The notes under the pieces: generated by a model
Database searches by the model: none
What the model was told of the DNA's origin: nothing
Seen by the model: the letters and a program-made list of their open reading frames with translations, nothing else
Assembly (NCBI GenBank): GCA_022009795.1
Contig: CP091724.1
Location: forward strand, 744,001-808,000
Source of the DNA: Anaerotruncus sp.
Lineage (GTDB): Bacteria; Bacillota; Clostridia; Oscillospirales; Acutalibacteraceae
Direction: 5' to 3'
DNA length: 64,000 nucleotides
Part shown: positions 21,201 to 29,520 of the stretch, piece after piece
Layout: each line of letters begins with the position of its first letter
Numbering within the stretch: the stretch's first letter is position 1
Position numbers and translations under genes: made by a program

Positions 21201-23141
21201 AATCATCCTAACAAAAATACAAAAAAATCATTAGAACAAAAATATTTATTCTGCTGTTGGTATACCTAACATTTCCTAAACGATATGAATCAGAGTATAA
21301 TATAGACATTACTCTTCAAGATTATTTTTTTACAAAGGCAATTTGTAAACGAAGTCAAAACTCAATGTATTAATATATTGAATTATCTGTATACAATCAT
21401 ACCTAATGATGCAGAACATGCATCAATGCATTTACAGATTCAAAAAAATGGATTTGCGAAATCAGATAATTGAAAAAGAGAAAAATGATAATATCTTAGC
21501 ACTTTCTACCAATGTTACTGGTGCTGCAAGTAAAGTAGTCGACGATAATACTCTTCAAAGTAAATCAAAAGCAATCTTAGATGATTCAATACAAAAAAAT
21601 TCTATAAAACTTTTTGACATCAATAATTATCAACTTAATGATGTTCTGCATTGCATTAATGTTTATTATGAAAATATAAAAGATGTAGATATTCCTTTTT
21701 ATATATGACGAACACAAAGTAATGCTATTTGCATATGCACTTAATAAATCAGAATTAGATGGGAAATTAAGAGATAAGTTTTTGTAACGAATGGATAGAT
21801 GGTGTTGAAAAAAATATTGAATAATGAAAGTTTTTCAATTTTAATTATGCATTTTTTTGCTTGTTCTGTATCGTCAAATAAATTCAAATGCAAGTGAAAA
21901 AAAACAAAAAAACAGAATTAAAAAGGCTTGTTTTGAATATAACTACTGCTAATCAAAATAATGGTCTTGTTTTTAAAACTAATAAATGTTACTAAACATT
22001 ATTTAAAAGAAAATGACGAACTATCAAAAAGCTATTTTTTTAACACTATCATCGTGCTCGCTAAAAAGAATAAATTGCATGTAAAGAATTTTTGAAAATA
22101 ATAAAGAAACACTAAACAAAAAAATCATTATTACACAATTAAAAAAAGTAATTTGAATTTTTAATCGGCTTAGAAAAAAAGTCAGTATTAAATAAAAAAA
22201 TGATAAAGAACGTATAATCAATAGGTACTTATTTGATGCAACCGATTTTAATATATCGGATTTTGATATTTCAAATTTTGATATTTATACTATGTATCAT
22301 ATCATTAATTGTGATATTTATATAAATGATGACAATATAAAAAAAATGTTATGATACAAATGGTAAAATCATTTATAAGTAAATTGAATGCTAAAAAAAT
22401 AATAGTTTTTTTCAAGTGAAAGAGTACTTGATATAAAATATGCAATATCAAACTATCTTAGGGAAGAACTATTTAGCAATACAAACATTGTTTTTAAATA
22501 TACTTTTTTTAATGATATTGATTTTTTTCTTATTTTTTTCAGATGATGCGATAGATTTTTTTATTTGGATATATTCTATATTTTTACCTACTTATATAGA
22601 TTCATATAATGATAAAATCAAGAGAGCTTCTTGTGAAATAAATCATCTATTCATTAGAAAAATAAAAATTAAAAGAAAATGTTTGTGATGAATACGTAAA
22701 AGGAAAAAACTATATAGAACATTGTTTTTTTGTCTATACATAGATATGAAGGAAATTGGGATAAAGTTGAAACAAAGTATTCACTTCCTGACACTCGATT
22801 TTTTTAAACAATATGTTTAGAAAGTATGGTAAATATGATTTAGAATACTTTATGAACACAGTATACAAAAATGAATCTTAATAAACTTTTTGCCTCTTAT
22901 TTTGCCTTCGGTTAGTTCAGTAATTGAGTCTGTTGTTAAAGAAAATTCGTACGAAAAGACTTGTCTTAATAAAGTTGATTTTATAATTAATCAATTGATA
23001 ACTATATCATTTTTGAATTTTAGTGACGAAATTAAACAGGATTCAGAATTAACAGAAGCATTTGAAAATATTCTTCAAATCTTAATATCTTTAAGTATTC
23101 CAGATGCTGCGGTAATACTTGATGAATTCAGAATTCATTAA
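18283..23141 (+). CDS. Very large SMEK-like domain + STAND-type NTPase (defence protein), heavily frameshifted
   Basis: About 1600 codons of one AT-rich gene broken by many A/T-run errors. The first ~110 residues, pieced together, read GLFDAAKLFELFAQEVCKLW then NLNEIKQNYPYADLL and GNIYVQVSTTQ, which fits the SMEK domain found at the N-terminus of conflict-system NTPases. The NTPase core follows: Walker A GEAGSGKSVLCKK (about 18990-19030), FARAERFTEETNIDDIW, Walker B YSFFIDALEF (about 19158-19188) and the STAND-type sensor KIITSCRT. The remaining ~1100 residues are helical and unrecognised and may be the sensor. Located in a defence-like region, it resembles Avs-type NTPases in architecture. 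Function is inference from architecture. Confidence 0.65.
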
Positions 23142-23157
23142 AAGAGATTGTAAAATA

Positions 23158-23200
23158 AAAGTGTGTAAGTTAGAAAAAAACTTGCACACTTTATTTTTGT
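23158..23200 (+). terminator. Rho-independent terminator of the NTPase gene
   Basis: AAAGTGTGTAAG (23158-23169) pairs with CTTGCACACTTT (23181-23192), one G-T pair, followed by a T run; 16 bases after the stop. Confidence 0.8.
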
Positions 23201-23349
23201 CAATTATAAAAAAATAATTATACCAACATAAAAAAATCAGAATCAAAACTATCAAACAAAAGCTTATAATAATTATAATAAAAATTAAACTCACTCAACT
23301 CTTAAAAAAATATGAGCCAAGTGAGTTTTTTAATTTTCCAAAAAAACAA

Positions 23350-23610
23350 TTACAACCGTTCACGCACCATCATAAGAGCATATCCGAGCAAATTTTGCCC
23401 ATTCCACTTGTCAATTTCAAACCTATTAGGGTCTTTCATTGACAAACCAATACTCCATATTTTGTCCCTAACTGCACATTCAGCCAAGACACAATTTTCT
23501 GTTACTTTAAGTTGTTTCTTCAAGTCCTCATTTTAAGAAAAACTTTGCAAGCAATCCCTCAAAAAAACAACAATCATCAATTTCATATTCTTATTTTTGA
23601 AATAACATTA
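23350..23610 (-). pseudogene. NADAR-family protein, N-terminally truncated
   Basis: The minus strand, after frame repair, reads VLAECAVRDKIWSIGLSMKD, then DPNRFEIDKWNGQNLLGYAL and MMVRERL with TAA at 23350-23352. This is the characteristic C-terminal part of NADAR (YbiA-like, COG3236) proteins, N-glycosidases acting on riboflavin intermediates or ADP-ribosylated guanosine and often found in conflict and toxin-antitoxin loci. Only about 85 codons are present; the usual N-terminal half is missing where the HIRAN gene ends. Probably a remnant, though a deletion in the assembly cannot be excluded. Confidence 0.7.
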
Positions 23611-23639
23611 CTGTTACGTCTTTAATGATATTTCAAACA

Positions 23640-24038
23640 TTACTCGTGCAGGAAGACTTTAATATAAATCTTTACCCACGAGCCTTTCTTTTCTTTTGAG
23701 GTAATTCTGCCAAAAAGCAGTTTACCGGCATCCATCAGTCGAGCAAATATTACATTGTCCTGCTTCGGAACATAGCCGATTTTAACACCATTTATTGTTT
23801 TTATTACAATAGATTGCTTGTCATATTGATTATCCGCTTCCCTAAAGAATTCAAGCTTATCATCCGTATTTAGATGTCGTTCTAATTCTTCGATACCCTC
23901 AATATGCGTAGTTCCTGCCACATAAGTATCAAAAAGAAAAATATCTTTTTCAAACGGCTTCGGTATTGTAAGTTCTCCGTTGCTTCCGTGAAGCAATCCC
24001 ATAAGTCCACCGGCGCCGGATTTCACTAAATCGCCCAT
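23640..24038 (-). CDS. HIRAN-domain protein
   Basis: Intact 132-residue protein. After a short glycine-rich N-terminus (MGDLVKSGAGGLMGLLHGSN), residues about 32-130 form a HIRAN domain: FLFDTYVAGTTHIEGIEELE, LEFFREADNQYDKQSI, VKIGYVPKQDN and FGRITSKEKKGSW. HIRAN domains bind DNA ends or damaged DNA and occur in SNF2 helicases and phage-defence loci. Stand-alone HIRAN genes such as this lack an enzymatic domain. GAGGTGA, overlapping the upstream stop, serves as ribosome site; the gene begins 4 bases after the J-domain gene, so the two form a tight operon. Confidence 0.85.
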   Translation of the reverse strand: MGDLVKSGAGGLMGLLHGSNGELTIPKPFEKDIFLFDTYVAGTTHIEGIEELERHLNTDDKLEFFREADNQYDKQSIVIKTINGVKIGYVPKQDNVIFARLMDAGKLLFGRITSKEKKGSWVKIYIKVFLHE

Positions 24039-24042
24039 AATC

Positions 24043-24945
24043 TCACCTCATTATTTCTTCGATTTTCGCCTGATAAATCGAGATAAGTTCAGTGTACTGA
24101 CTGAGGATATTTTCAAGTTCTCTTTTCTTTTGCTCTATTTGTTCTTCATCTTCAATGATTTCTTTCATTGTGTACGGATACTCCGACTTAATTTGCTCAA
24201 TGCTGTCTCTTATTGCTTTCAACAAGTTCTGCAACCGTTCTTTTTCTTCGTTAAGCTGAGTTAAAGCATCATTGTGTTGCTCCAGTAAAGGACTGTTTCC
24301 TAGCATTTCACCGATAATTCTCAAAGTATTCAAATCACCGTTTTTATACGCCTGTACTGCATTATCAAACAAATTAACCTGAGTTTCGGAAACATCGGGG
24401 TTAATATCGGGGTGCAAAGCCTTTACGATTTTACGGTAGAGCTTTTTCAGTTCTTTATTTTCCTCAACAGTCAAGACCTCTGCTTTGCTTCGCTTCAAGG
24501 CATCATTCATCTTGTTAATCTGCTCATCAAGCCGCTTCTGATACTCGGCAAATTCAGTATCAAGCGCTTCGTCGATAGCAGATATGATGACTTTTTCCTG
24601 TCTGTTTTTCTTCGCCTGAATCAATTCGATTTTTCTTTTTAATCGCAAAGATAAACACTGTGCTTGATAAGCCTTATACTCAATACTACCAAGTTTCAGC
24701 ATATATTCTGTTTCAATATTTTTGCAGATAACAAACTGAAGTTCATCACGTTCAAGCAAAAGCATTGATAATTCGGTACGCATTTTCTCGACTTCGCTTT
24801 TCAGTTTTTCAAAATCGGGGAACACAATAACATTACCGGTAGAAGTAATGTCTGCCGGAGCTTCGGTATCTTCTTCATCTTCCTTGAACATCATATATTC
24901 GGCAGCACGACCGGCAAGCCGCCTTTTGATTTCATTATCGTCCAT
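24043..24945 (-). CDS. Coiled-coil protein with internal J-domain
   Basis: Intact 300-residue, very charged protein. Residues 1-155 and 220-300 are predicted from composition to be long helices or coiled coil. Between them (about 155-215) lies a J-domain: KELKKLYRKIVKALHPDINP, with the HPD tripeptide at 178-180 that stimulates Hsp70 ATPase, followed by a second helix VNLFDNAVQAYKNGDLNTL. Such J-proteins recruit DnaK to a client. Its tight linkage with a HIRAN protein suggests a two-component unit of unknown purpose in this defence-rich region. No frameshift. Confidence 0.8.
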   Translation of the reverse strand: MDDNEIKRRLAGRAAEYMMFKEDEEDTEAPADITSTGNVIVFPDFEKLKSEVEKMRTELSMLLLERDELQFVICKNIETEYMLKLGSIEYKAYQAQCLSLRLKRKIELIQAKKNRQEKVIISAIDEALDTEFAEYQKRLDEQINKMNDALKRSKAEVLTVEENKELKKLYRKIVKALHPDINPDVSETQVNLFDNAVQAYKNGDLNTLRIIGEMLGNSPLLEQHNDALTQLNEEKERLQNLLKAIRDSIEQIKSEYPYTMKEIIEDEEQIEQKKRELENILSQYTELISIYQAKIEEIMR

Positions 24946-25117
24946 TCAATCGAACCTCGTTCTCAAATAAATATACTAACAAAAAAACTGTTATTAATCA
25001 AGTCTCTCATAACAAGAAGTGAACTCAAATTAGTAAAAACAAATAAATATTACTTATTAATCAGTAAATTAACATATATTTCAAATAAGGCTAAAAGAAA
25101 TAAATCTTCCATTGTTT

Positions 25118-25853
25118 CTATAACTTCTCCATCGTATCCTCCCGGAGAACCGTATGATTTATCAATGTTTTTTTATATTTTTGTTCCCATAGATTGCTGA
25201 AAAACTCTGCAATAACAGTAACCAACTGGCATTCTTCTATTTCTTCGCAACTTTCAAAATTATATTCCATCGCTAACTGCTGAATTGGTGTTTTCTTTTT
25301 GTCATTACTATTAAACGCATTAGCCAAAACATCTGTAATATGATTTTGATACTCAAAGTCTTGATGTGGAATTGGTTTAGCAGCATAGTATTCTAAGCTA
25401 CGAGCGAAATATTTTCCTCCATCGTAAAAAACACTTTTATCATCAGGAAAGTGTTTATTTAGCACACTTTCTATTGCAGCCAAACACTTTTCAAAAATAT
25501 TGTACTCACTGACTCGTAAATCCAAATCACAATATTCCAAAATTCTATTTTGAACCTCTTTAGTACAACAGCAAAATTCTCTATACATCTCTCTGTTGTA
25601 ATAAAACAAATCATTATACATCGTGGCTATTGCACATAACGGAATAAGCCCTCTGTCCTTATAATATTTAGAAATGAATGATACCGCTTGTGCTTTTTAC
25701 ACTTTCTTGATGACGTTGCTCATCACGCTTGTCCTGCCTTTTTTCAAACTTCTCCATACGGTTGCTTTGTCTTATTTGCAGGACTGCAATAATAACCGTG
25801 ACTATTAAAGCAACTCCTGCACAAATAATACTTATCCAATCTGAAACACTCAT
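25118..25853 (-). CDS. Membrane-anchored protein of unknown function (frameshifted)
   Basis: Two frames join when an A run at about 25694-25698 is shortened, giving ~245 residues. The N-terminus MSVSDWISIICAGVALIVTV continues as one membrane helix (residues about 6-27). A charged stretch (KFEKRQDKRDEQRHQESVKA) and a cytoplasmic helical domain containing YYKDRGLIPLCAIATMYNDL and REFCCCTKEVQNRI follow. I do not recognise the domain. The one-helix anchor plus soluble domain is common in defence effectors. It is separated by 172 non-coding bases from the J-domain gene downstream. Confidence 0.6.
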
Positions 25854-25875
25854 AATGTAGTTTCTCCTTCTACTG

Positions 25876-25889
25876 TAAACGATAATTTA
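25876..25889 (+). repeat. Inversion site a (TAAACGATAATTTA)
   Basis: One of four identical 14-bp sites in the hsdS locus. In the hsdS frame the site encodes NDNL of the central conserved NDNLEQQA segment, so crossover there keeps the reading frame. Confidence 0.8.
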
Positions 25890-26470
25890 GCGAGCAATGG
25901 CTTATGAAATTTATATGCATACTTTTTTTCTCCAAAAAAACCTAATGCTAAACTGAAAGATATTTTGACTGAAGCTGAAAAGTCGTCTATTCAGGTCGGA
26001 GAAGCAAAAAAATATCAAATGGCAAATATCCATTCTTTACAAGTGGTTCAACTATTTTGAAATGGAACGAACCATTTGTTGATGGTAGAAATTGCTTTTT
26101 AAATACTGGTGGTAACGCTGATGTTAAGTTTTATGTTGGTAAAGCAGCTTATTCGACAGATACTTGGAGCGTTTCTGCAAAAATCCGAAATGTCAGATTA
26201 TCTCTACTTAATGTTATTTTTCAATTAAGCCTGAACTTGACCAAAAAAATTCTTCCAGGGAACAGGGCTGAAACATTTACAAAAAGCCTTTACTTAAAGA
26301 CAGACCTATCTATGTTCCTGAAAAGAAGGAATTAGAAGTATTTAACCGTCAAGTAATGCCGATGTTTGATATTGTTTCTGAAAACACAAGAGAAAAATCA
26401 GCAGTTAATATCTCTTAGAGATTGGTTGCTACCTATGTTAATGAACGGTCAGGCAACCATCAGCGATTGA
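25876..26470 (+). CDS. Silent hsdS C-terminal half (TRD2-A) in inverted orientation
   Basis: Promoterless C-terminal half of a type I specificity subunit. It begins at a recombination site and reads MAYEIYMHTFFSKKPNAKLK, DILTEAEKSSIQVGEAKKYQ, then the target-recognition segment GKYPFFTSGSTILKWNEPF, LNTGGNADVKFYVGKAAYST and the family-typical end SLRDWLLPMLMNGQATISD with TGA at 26468-26470. Reading needs a few run-length corrections. It lies on the strand opposite to the hsd operon, so it is silent until an inversion places it behind an N-terminal half. Confidence 0.8.
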
Positions 26471-27036
26471 TACGGTAAATTATCGTTTATTTCACTATTT
26501 AATAATATTTTTCTCATCAATAGCTGACAACAGCATAACCATTTCATCTTGATATTTCTTAGATGGGACTTTGAAATCCAAAGAAGTTAAATAATCTATA
26601 TTTATGTTATCTTGAATACTACCTGTTGCCGCATTTTTGTATGGACTTTTTTTATATACTCAAAAAAATATAGTACATAAATTTTTTTCTGACGATTTTT
26701 TTCAGGATATGCTGAAAAAAACCTACAATACTATCTGGAAAAACACATTGGATAAGCCAAAATTGCTGTTTCCGCAATATTGGCGGCGATAGTAATACAC
26801 AATGTTCCTGTATTCCACAATTTACTTTGTTTGAGCCCGAAATCACCATACTCCTGTTCATGATGTGTTATATATAAGTTTGCATCCTTTATTTCTCCGG
26901 TCTGCACAAGAGGATATCCACCACCTTCAAACAATCTTTCGTCATTTCGAGGCCTATGCTTAGACTTTCCCCTCGCAAACATACCTAACTCTGAGAGCTT
27001 TTTAGTTTTTCCATTGTTGATTATATTTGCTTTCAT
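26449..27036 (-). CDS. Second hsdS N-terminal half (TRD1'), alternative specificity segment
   Basis: Starts MKANIINNGKTKKLSEL with GAGGTGA upstream and carries a target-recognition domain: ELGMFARGKSKHRPRNDERL, GGGYPLVQTGEIKDANLYI and GTLCITIAANIAETAILAYP. After run-length repairs at about 26650-26720 it continues DYLTSLDFKVPSKKYQDEMV and AIDEKILLNSEINDNL, the last residues being encoded by site b. It then ends in the reversed tail of the opposite cassette with TGA at 26449-26451. It is the last gene after the recombinase and supplies an alternative first recognition domain. Confidence 0.75.
26476..26489 (-). repeat. Inversion site b (TAAACGATAATTTA on minus strand)
   Basis: Exact 14-bp match to site a in inverted orientation. 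It ends the silent C-half A and encodes INDNL at the end of the TRD1' half on the minus strand. Confidence 0.8.
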
Positions 27037-27055
27037 TATATATCATTATTTCACC

Positions 27056-28050
27056 TCATCCAATGTATTTCCTATGTGCAATTTTAACATTGCTCTGTTT
27101 TACCATTGCGTATTGTAAGGTTGTATCTATTCTTTGATGTCCTAACAGTCGTTGCAACTGTTCTATCGGCATACCCTTATCGATAGCCATTGTTGCCAAT
27201 GTTCGTCTAAATTTGTGTGGATGTACCTTATTTATACCAAGATTTCTGCCTATTTCTCTCAGCCTTACTTCTATTCCACCGATTTTTAACCTATTATGTG
27301 GCTTTTTCAAGGTTACAAATAATGCAGGGTTCTTATCGGTTCTGCTATCAAGATAATTTTTCAAGTGCATTTTTGTTCTTGCATCGAAATAAACAATTCT
27401 TTCCTTGTTACCTTTGCCAAGAACAACACATTCACGCTCATTAAAATCAATATCTTCTCGGTTAAGTAGTACCATTTCGCCAACACGCATACCCGTAGAT
27501 GCCAACAAATCTATCATTGCCAAATCACGCAATTCATTACAACTATCTCTCATCAGTTCCAATGATTCATCAAAATAAGTTTCTTTAATTGTTTTAGCCG
27601 ATTTAACTTTATGGATCCTACGAGCCGGACTTTTAATTATATAATCTTCATCTTCAAGCCAAGTAAAAAAATGTTGAAACAATTCTGCGTATGTTATCAA
27701 TAGTAACTTTGCTTGACTTATAACTCTGTTGGTAGTTTGTAAGATAATTACGCAAATCATCTGTTGTAATATGCATAAAGCCTTTATTAATACTGCTTGC
27801 CATTTTTTCTATTGTTTTACTATAGTAAAGTAACGATTTTTCACTGCAACCTTCAATACGCTTTGATGAAATGAATTTATCTATTAATTCAGCATTCGTT
27901 TTTTCATCATTACTTTTGCTTTTTTCATTACAAACAATCTCAACATCACTAAAGCATATACTAAGCACCTTATGTAATTGTTTGCGTTGCTCATTATCAA
28001 GGCAAGATAACATTCCTTGCTCAATTTCAGTAATTATTTTTCTGTTTCAT
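27056..28050 (-). CDS. Tyrosine recombinase of the hsdS inversion locus (frameshifted)
   Basis: About 330-residue XerC/D-type recombinase. N-terminal SAM-like core-binding region: NAELIDKFISSKRIEGCSEK. Catalytic domain: Arg in LLASTGMRVGEMVLLN, Lys in GKGNKERIVYF, HxxR in VHPHKFRRTLAT, second His in LLGHQRIDTT and nucleophile Tyr in TTLQYAMV. Shortening the A run just after ATG 28050 (reading MKQKIITEIEQGML) and a slip near 27655-27680 joins the fragments. It lies between the inverted 14-bp sites, among hsdS segments, the usual arrangement for recombinases that shuffle type I specificity genes. Confidence 0.9.
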
Positions 28051-28105
28051 TAATATTCTCCAATCTTTTTTTGATAGATAAGAGAATAATAACATATTCT
28101 TACTA

Positions 28106-28119
28106 TAAACGATAATTTA
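28106..28119 (+). repeat. Inversion site c (TAAACGATAATTTA)
   Basis: Exact copy, same orientation as site a. It lies just past the stop of the hsdS C-terminal half and 56 bases upstream of the recombinase start. Its 20 bases of inner flank match those of site b. Confidence 0.8.
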
Positions 28120-28124
28120 CCGTA

Positions 28125-29302
28125 TCAATCGCTGATGGTTGCCTGACCGTTCATTAACATAGGTAGCAAAGCCAATCTCTAAGAGATATTAACTGCTGAT
28201 TTTTCTCTTTAGTGTTTTTCAGAAACGAATATCAAAACATCAGCATTACTTGACGGTTAAATACTTCTAATTCCTTCTTTTCAGGAACATAGATAGGTCT
28301 GTCTTTAAGTAAAGGCTTTTTTGTAAATGTTTCAGCCCTGTTCCCTGGAAGAATTTTTTTTGGTCAAGTCTCAGGCTTAATTGAAACTAACATTAAGTAG
28401 AGATCAAATGGGCTGATCATATTCGGATTTGTGCATGAAACACGCTCAAACGTATCTGACGAATAAGCTGTTTTACTCAACATAAAGACTTGAACATCAG
28501 CTTTACCACCAGTATAAAAAAAAATGCGAATGTATCGTTCTTTTCGATCAACATAATAGGTTCGTTCCATATGCAGAAATAGTTTGAAAATCATCTTGTA
28601 TGAATGGATTCTAGACATTTTAGATATTTCTTTAGCTGTCCGACCTGAAAGTAGTACGACTTTTTCAGCTTCAGTGTCACAAAATCATCTTTACAGTCTT
28701 AACGTATTAGGTTTTTTGTTTTGCATGAAAATAAACTGAGTGCATATAAATCTCATAAGCTATTGCTGCTCTAAATTATCGTTTACCGCATTATTTATAA
28801 GCTGCTTTTTTTGTTAATTATCTCAAGTAATCGTGCAACATCTTCTTGTCCACTCTCAATAACAGGTATAATTATCTCTTTTTAAATCTGGAATACATAA
28901 ATTACTAACAATAGAACCGGTTGCATCTGCACGTTTAAATTGTGTTTGAACGAAATCGGACATAAGTGTATTTAATAAATAATACGGGTCACATTTTCCC
29001 TTATTAACCTTTAGCAGAACCAGTCTTTGACCTAAACAACACTTTAATCCTTTAGGGACAATACCGACCACGCCCATTGGAGCTTCTCTTGAAATTATAA
29101 TATCTCCTTCTTCAGGTTTCGCTCTTTTAGTTCTTTCCAAATATGTTGCTTCATCAACAAAATATCCATCTGTAAAATCAAGATTTCCATCCTTTAAATT
29201 AAAGTTACGAACTACCCGAATACCTTCGCTTTTCCAGTCAGGCGTTGTATGAGGGCAGTCAACAATGTCTGTGCACAAATCGTTTAGTTTGTAATACTTC
29301 AC
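28125..29302 (-). CDS. hsdS: Type I restriction-modification specificity subunit HsdS (currently joined to the hsd operon; C-half damaged)
   Basis: Determines the DNA sequence recognised by the HsdRMS complex. GTG 29302 overlaps the preceding stop. The first recognition domain reads LNDLCTDIVDCPHTTPDWKS, YFVDEATYLERTKRAKPEEG, DIIISREAPMGVVGIVPKGL and, after correction, IPDLKREIIIPVIESGQ. The linker LLEIINKKQLINNAVNDNLE runs in frame across site d into a C-terminal half (28125-28772). That half aligns by eye with the silent half at 25876-26470 but contains many scattered small indels and substitutions, so its recognition domain cannot be read. The last ~200 bases again match closely. N-half confident; C-half either decayed or poorly assembled. 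Confidence 0.75.
28772..28785 (-). repeat. Inversion site d (TAAACGATAATTTA on minus strand)
   Basis: Exact 14-bp match in inverted orientation. It encodes VNDNL in the central conserved region of the expressed hsdS, where N- and C-terminal halves are joined. Confidence 0.8.
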
Positions 29303-29520
29303 TTGTTACCCTCCTTAAGTTCTGAATATATTTTTTTCCACTTAGCAGATGGATGTTTACAAATTGAGTCTTTGGAAGCAAAAGCACATACACCTTCAAT
29401 ATAACAGTAACCACAAATATCTGGATTGGCTTGCCGACAACCGAATGTCTGTTTTTCTGTATCCATCTCGTTAAGATGAGAACGAATTGGGATACATAAC
29501 TCTTTTGGAAAACTACTCAT
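29299..29520 (-). CDS. Small cysteine-rich protein encoded between hsdM and hsdS
   Basis: Intact 73-residue frame, MSSFPKELCIPIRSHLNEMD, with cysteines in FGCRQANPDICGYCYIEGVC and SICKHPSAKWKKIY. The six or so Cys suggest a zinc or iron-sulfur knuckle. Its ATG overlaps the end of hsdM and its stop (TGA) overlaps the GTG of hsdS, so it is translated as part of the hsd operon. Not a standard Hsd subunit; I do not know a function. It may be a regulatory or accessory protein of this RM subtype. Confidence 0.65.
   Translation of the reverse strand: MSSFPKELCIPIRSHLNEMDTEKQTFGCRQANPDICGYCYIEGVCAFASKDSICKHPSAKWKKIYSELKEGNK

Noticed and set aside
18000..24000. CRISPR array in the AT-rich region
   Set aside because: No regularly spaced identical repeats were seen; apparent repetition is only A/T runs.
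25860..28800. Pair of insertion sequences with terminal inverted repeats
   Set aside because: The 14-bp inverted copies flank hsdS halves, not transposase. They encode the HsdS linker and surround a site-specific recombinase, so an inversion locus explains them.
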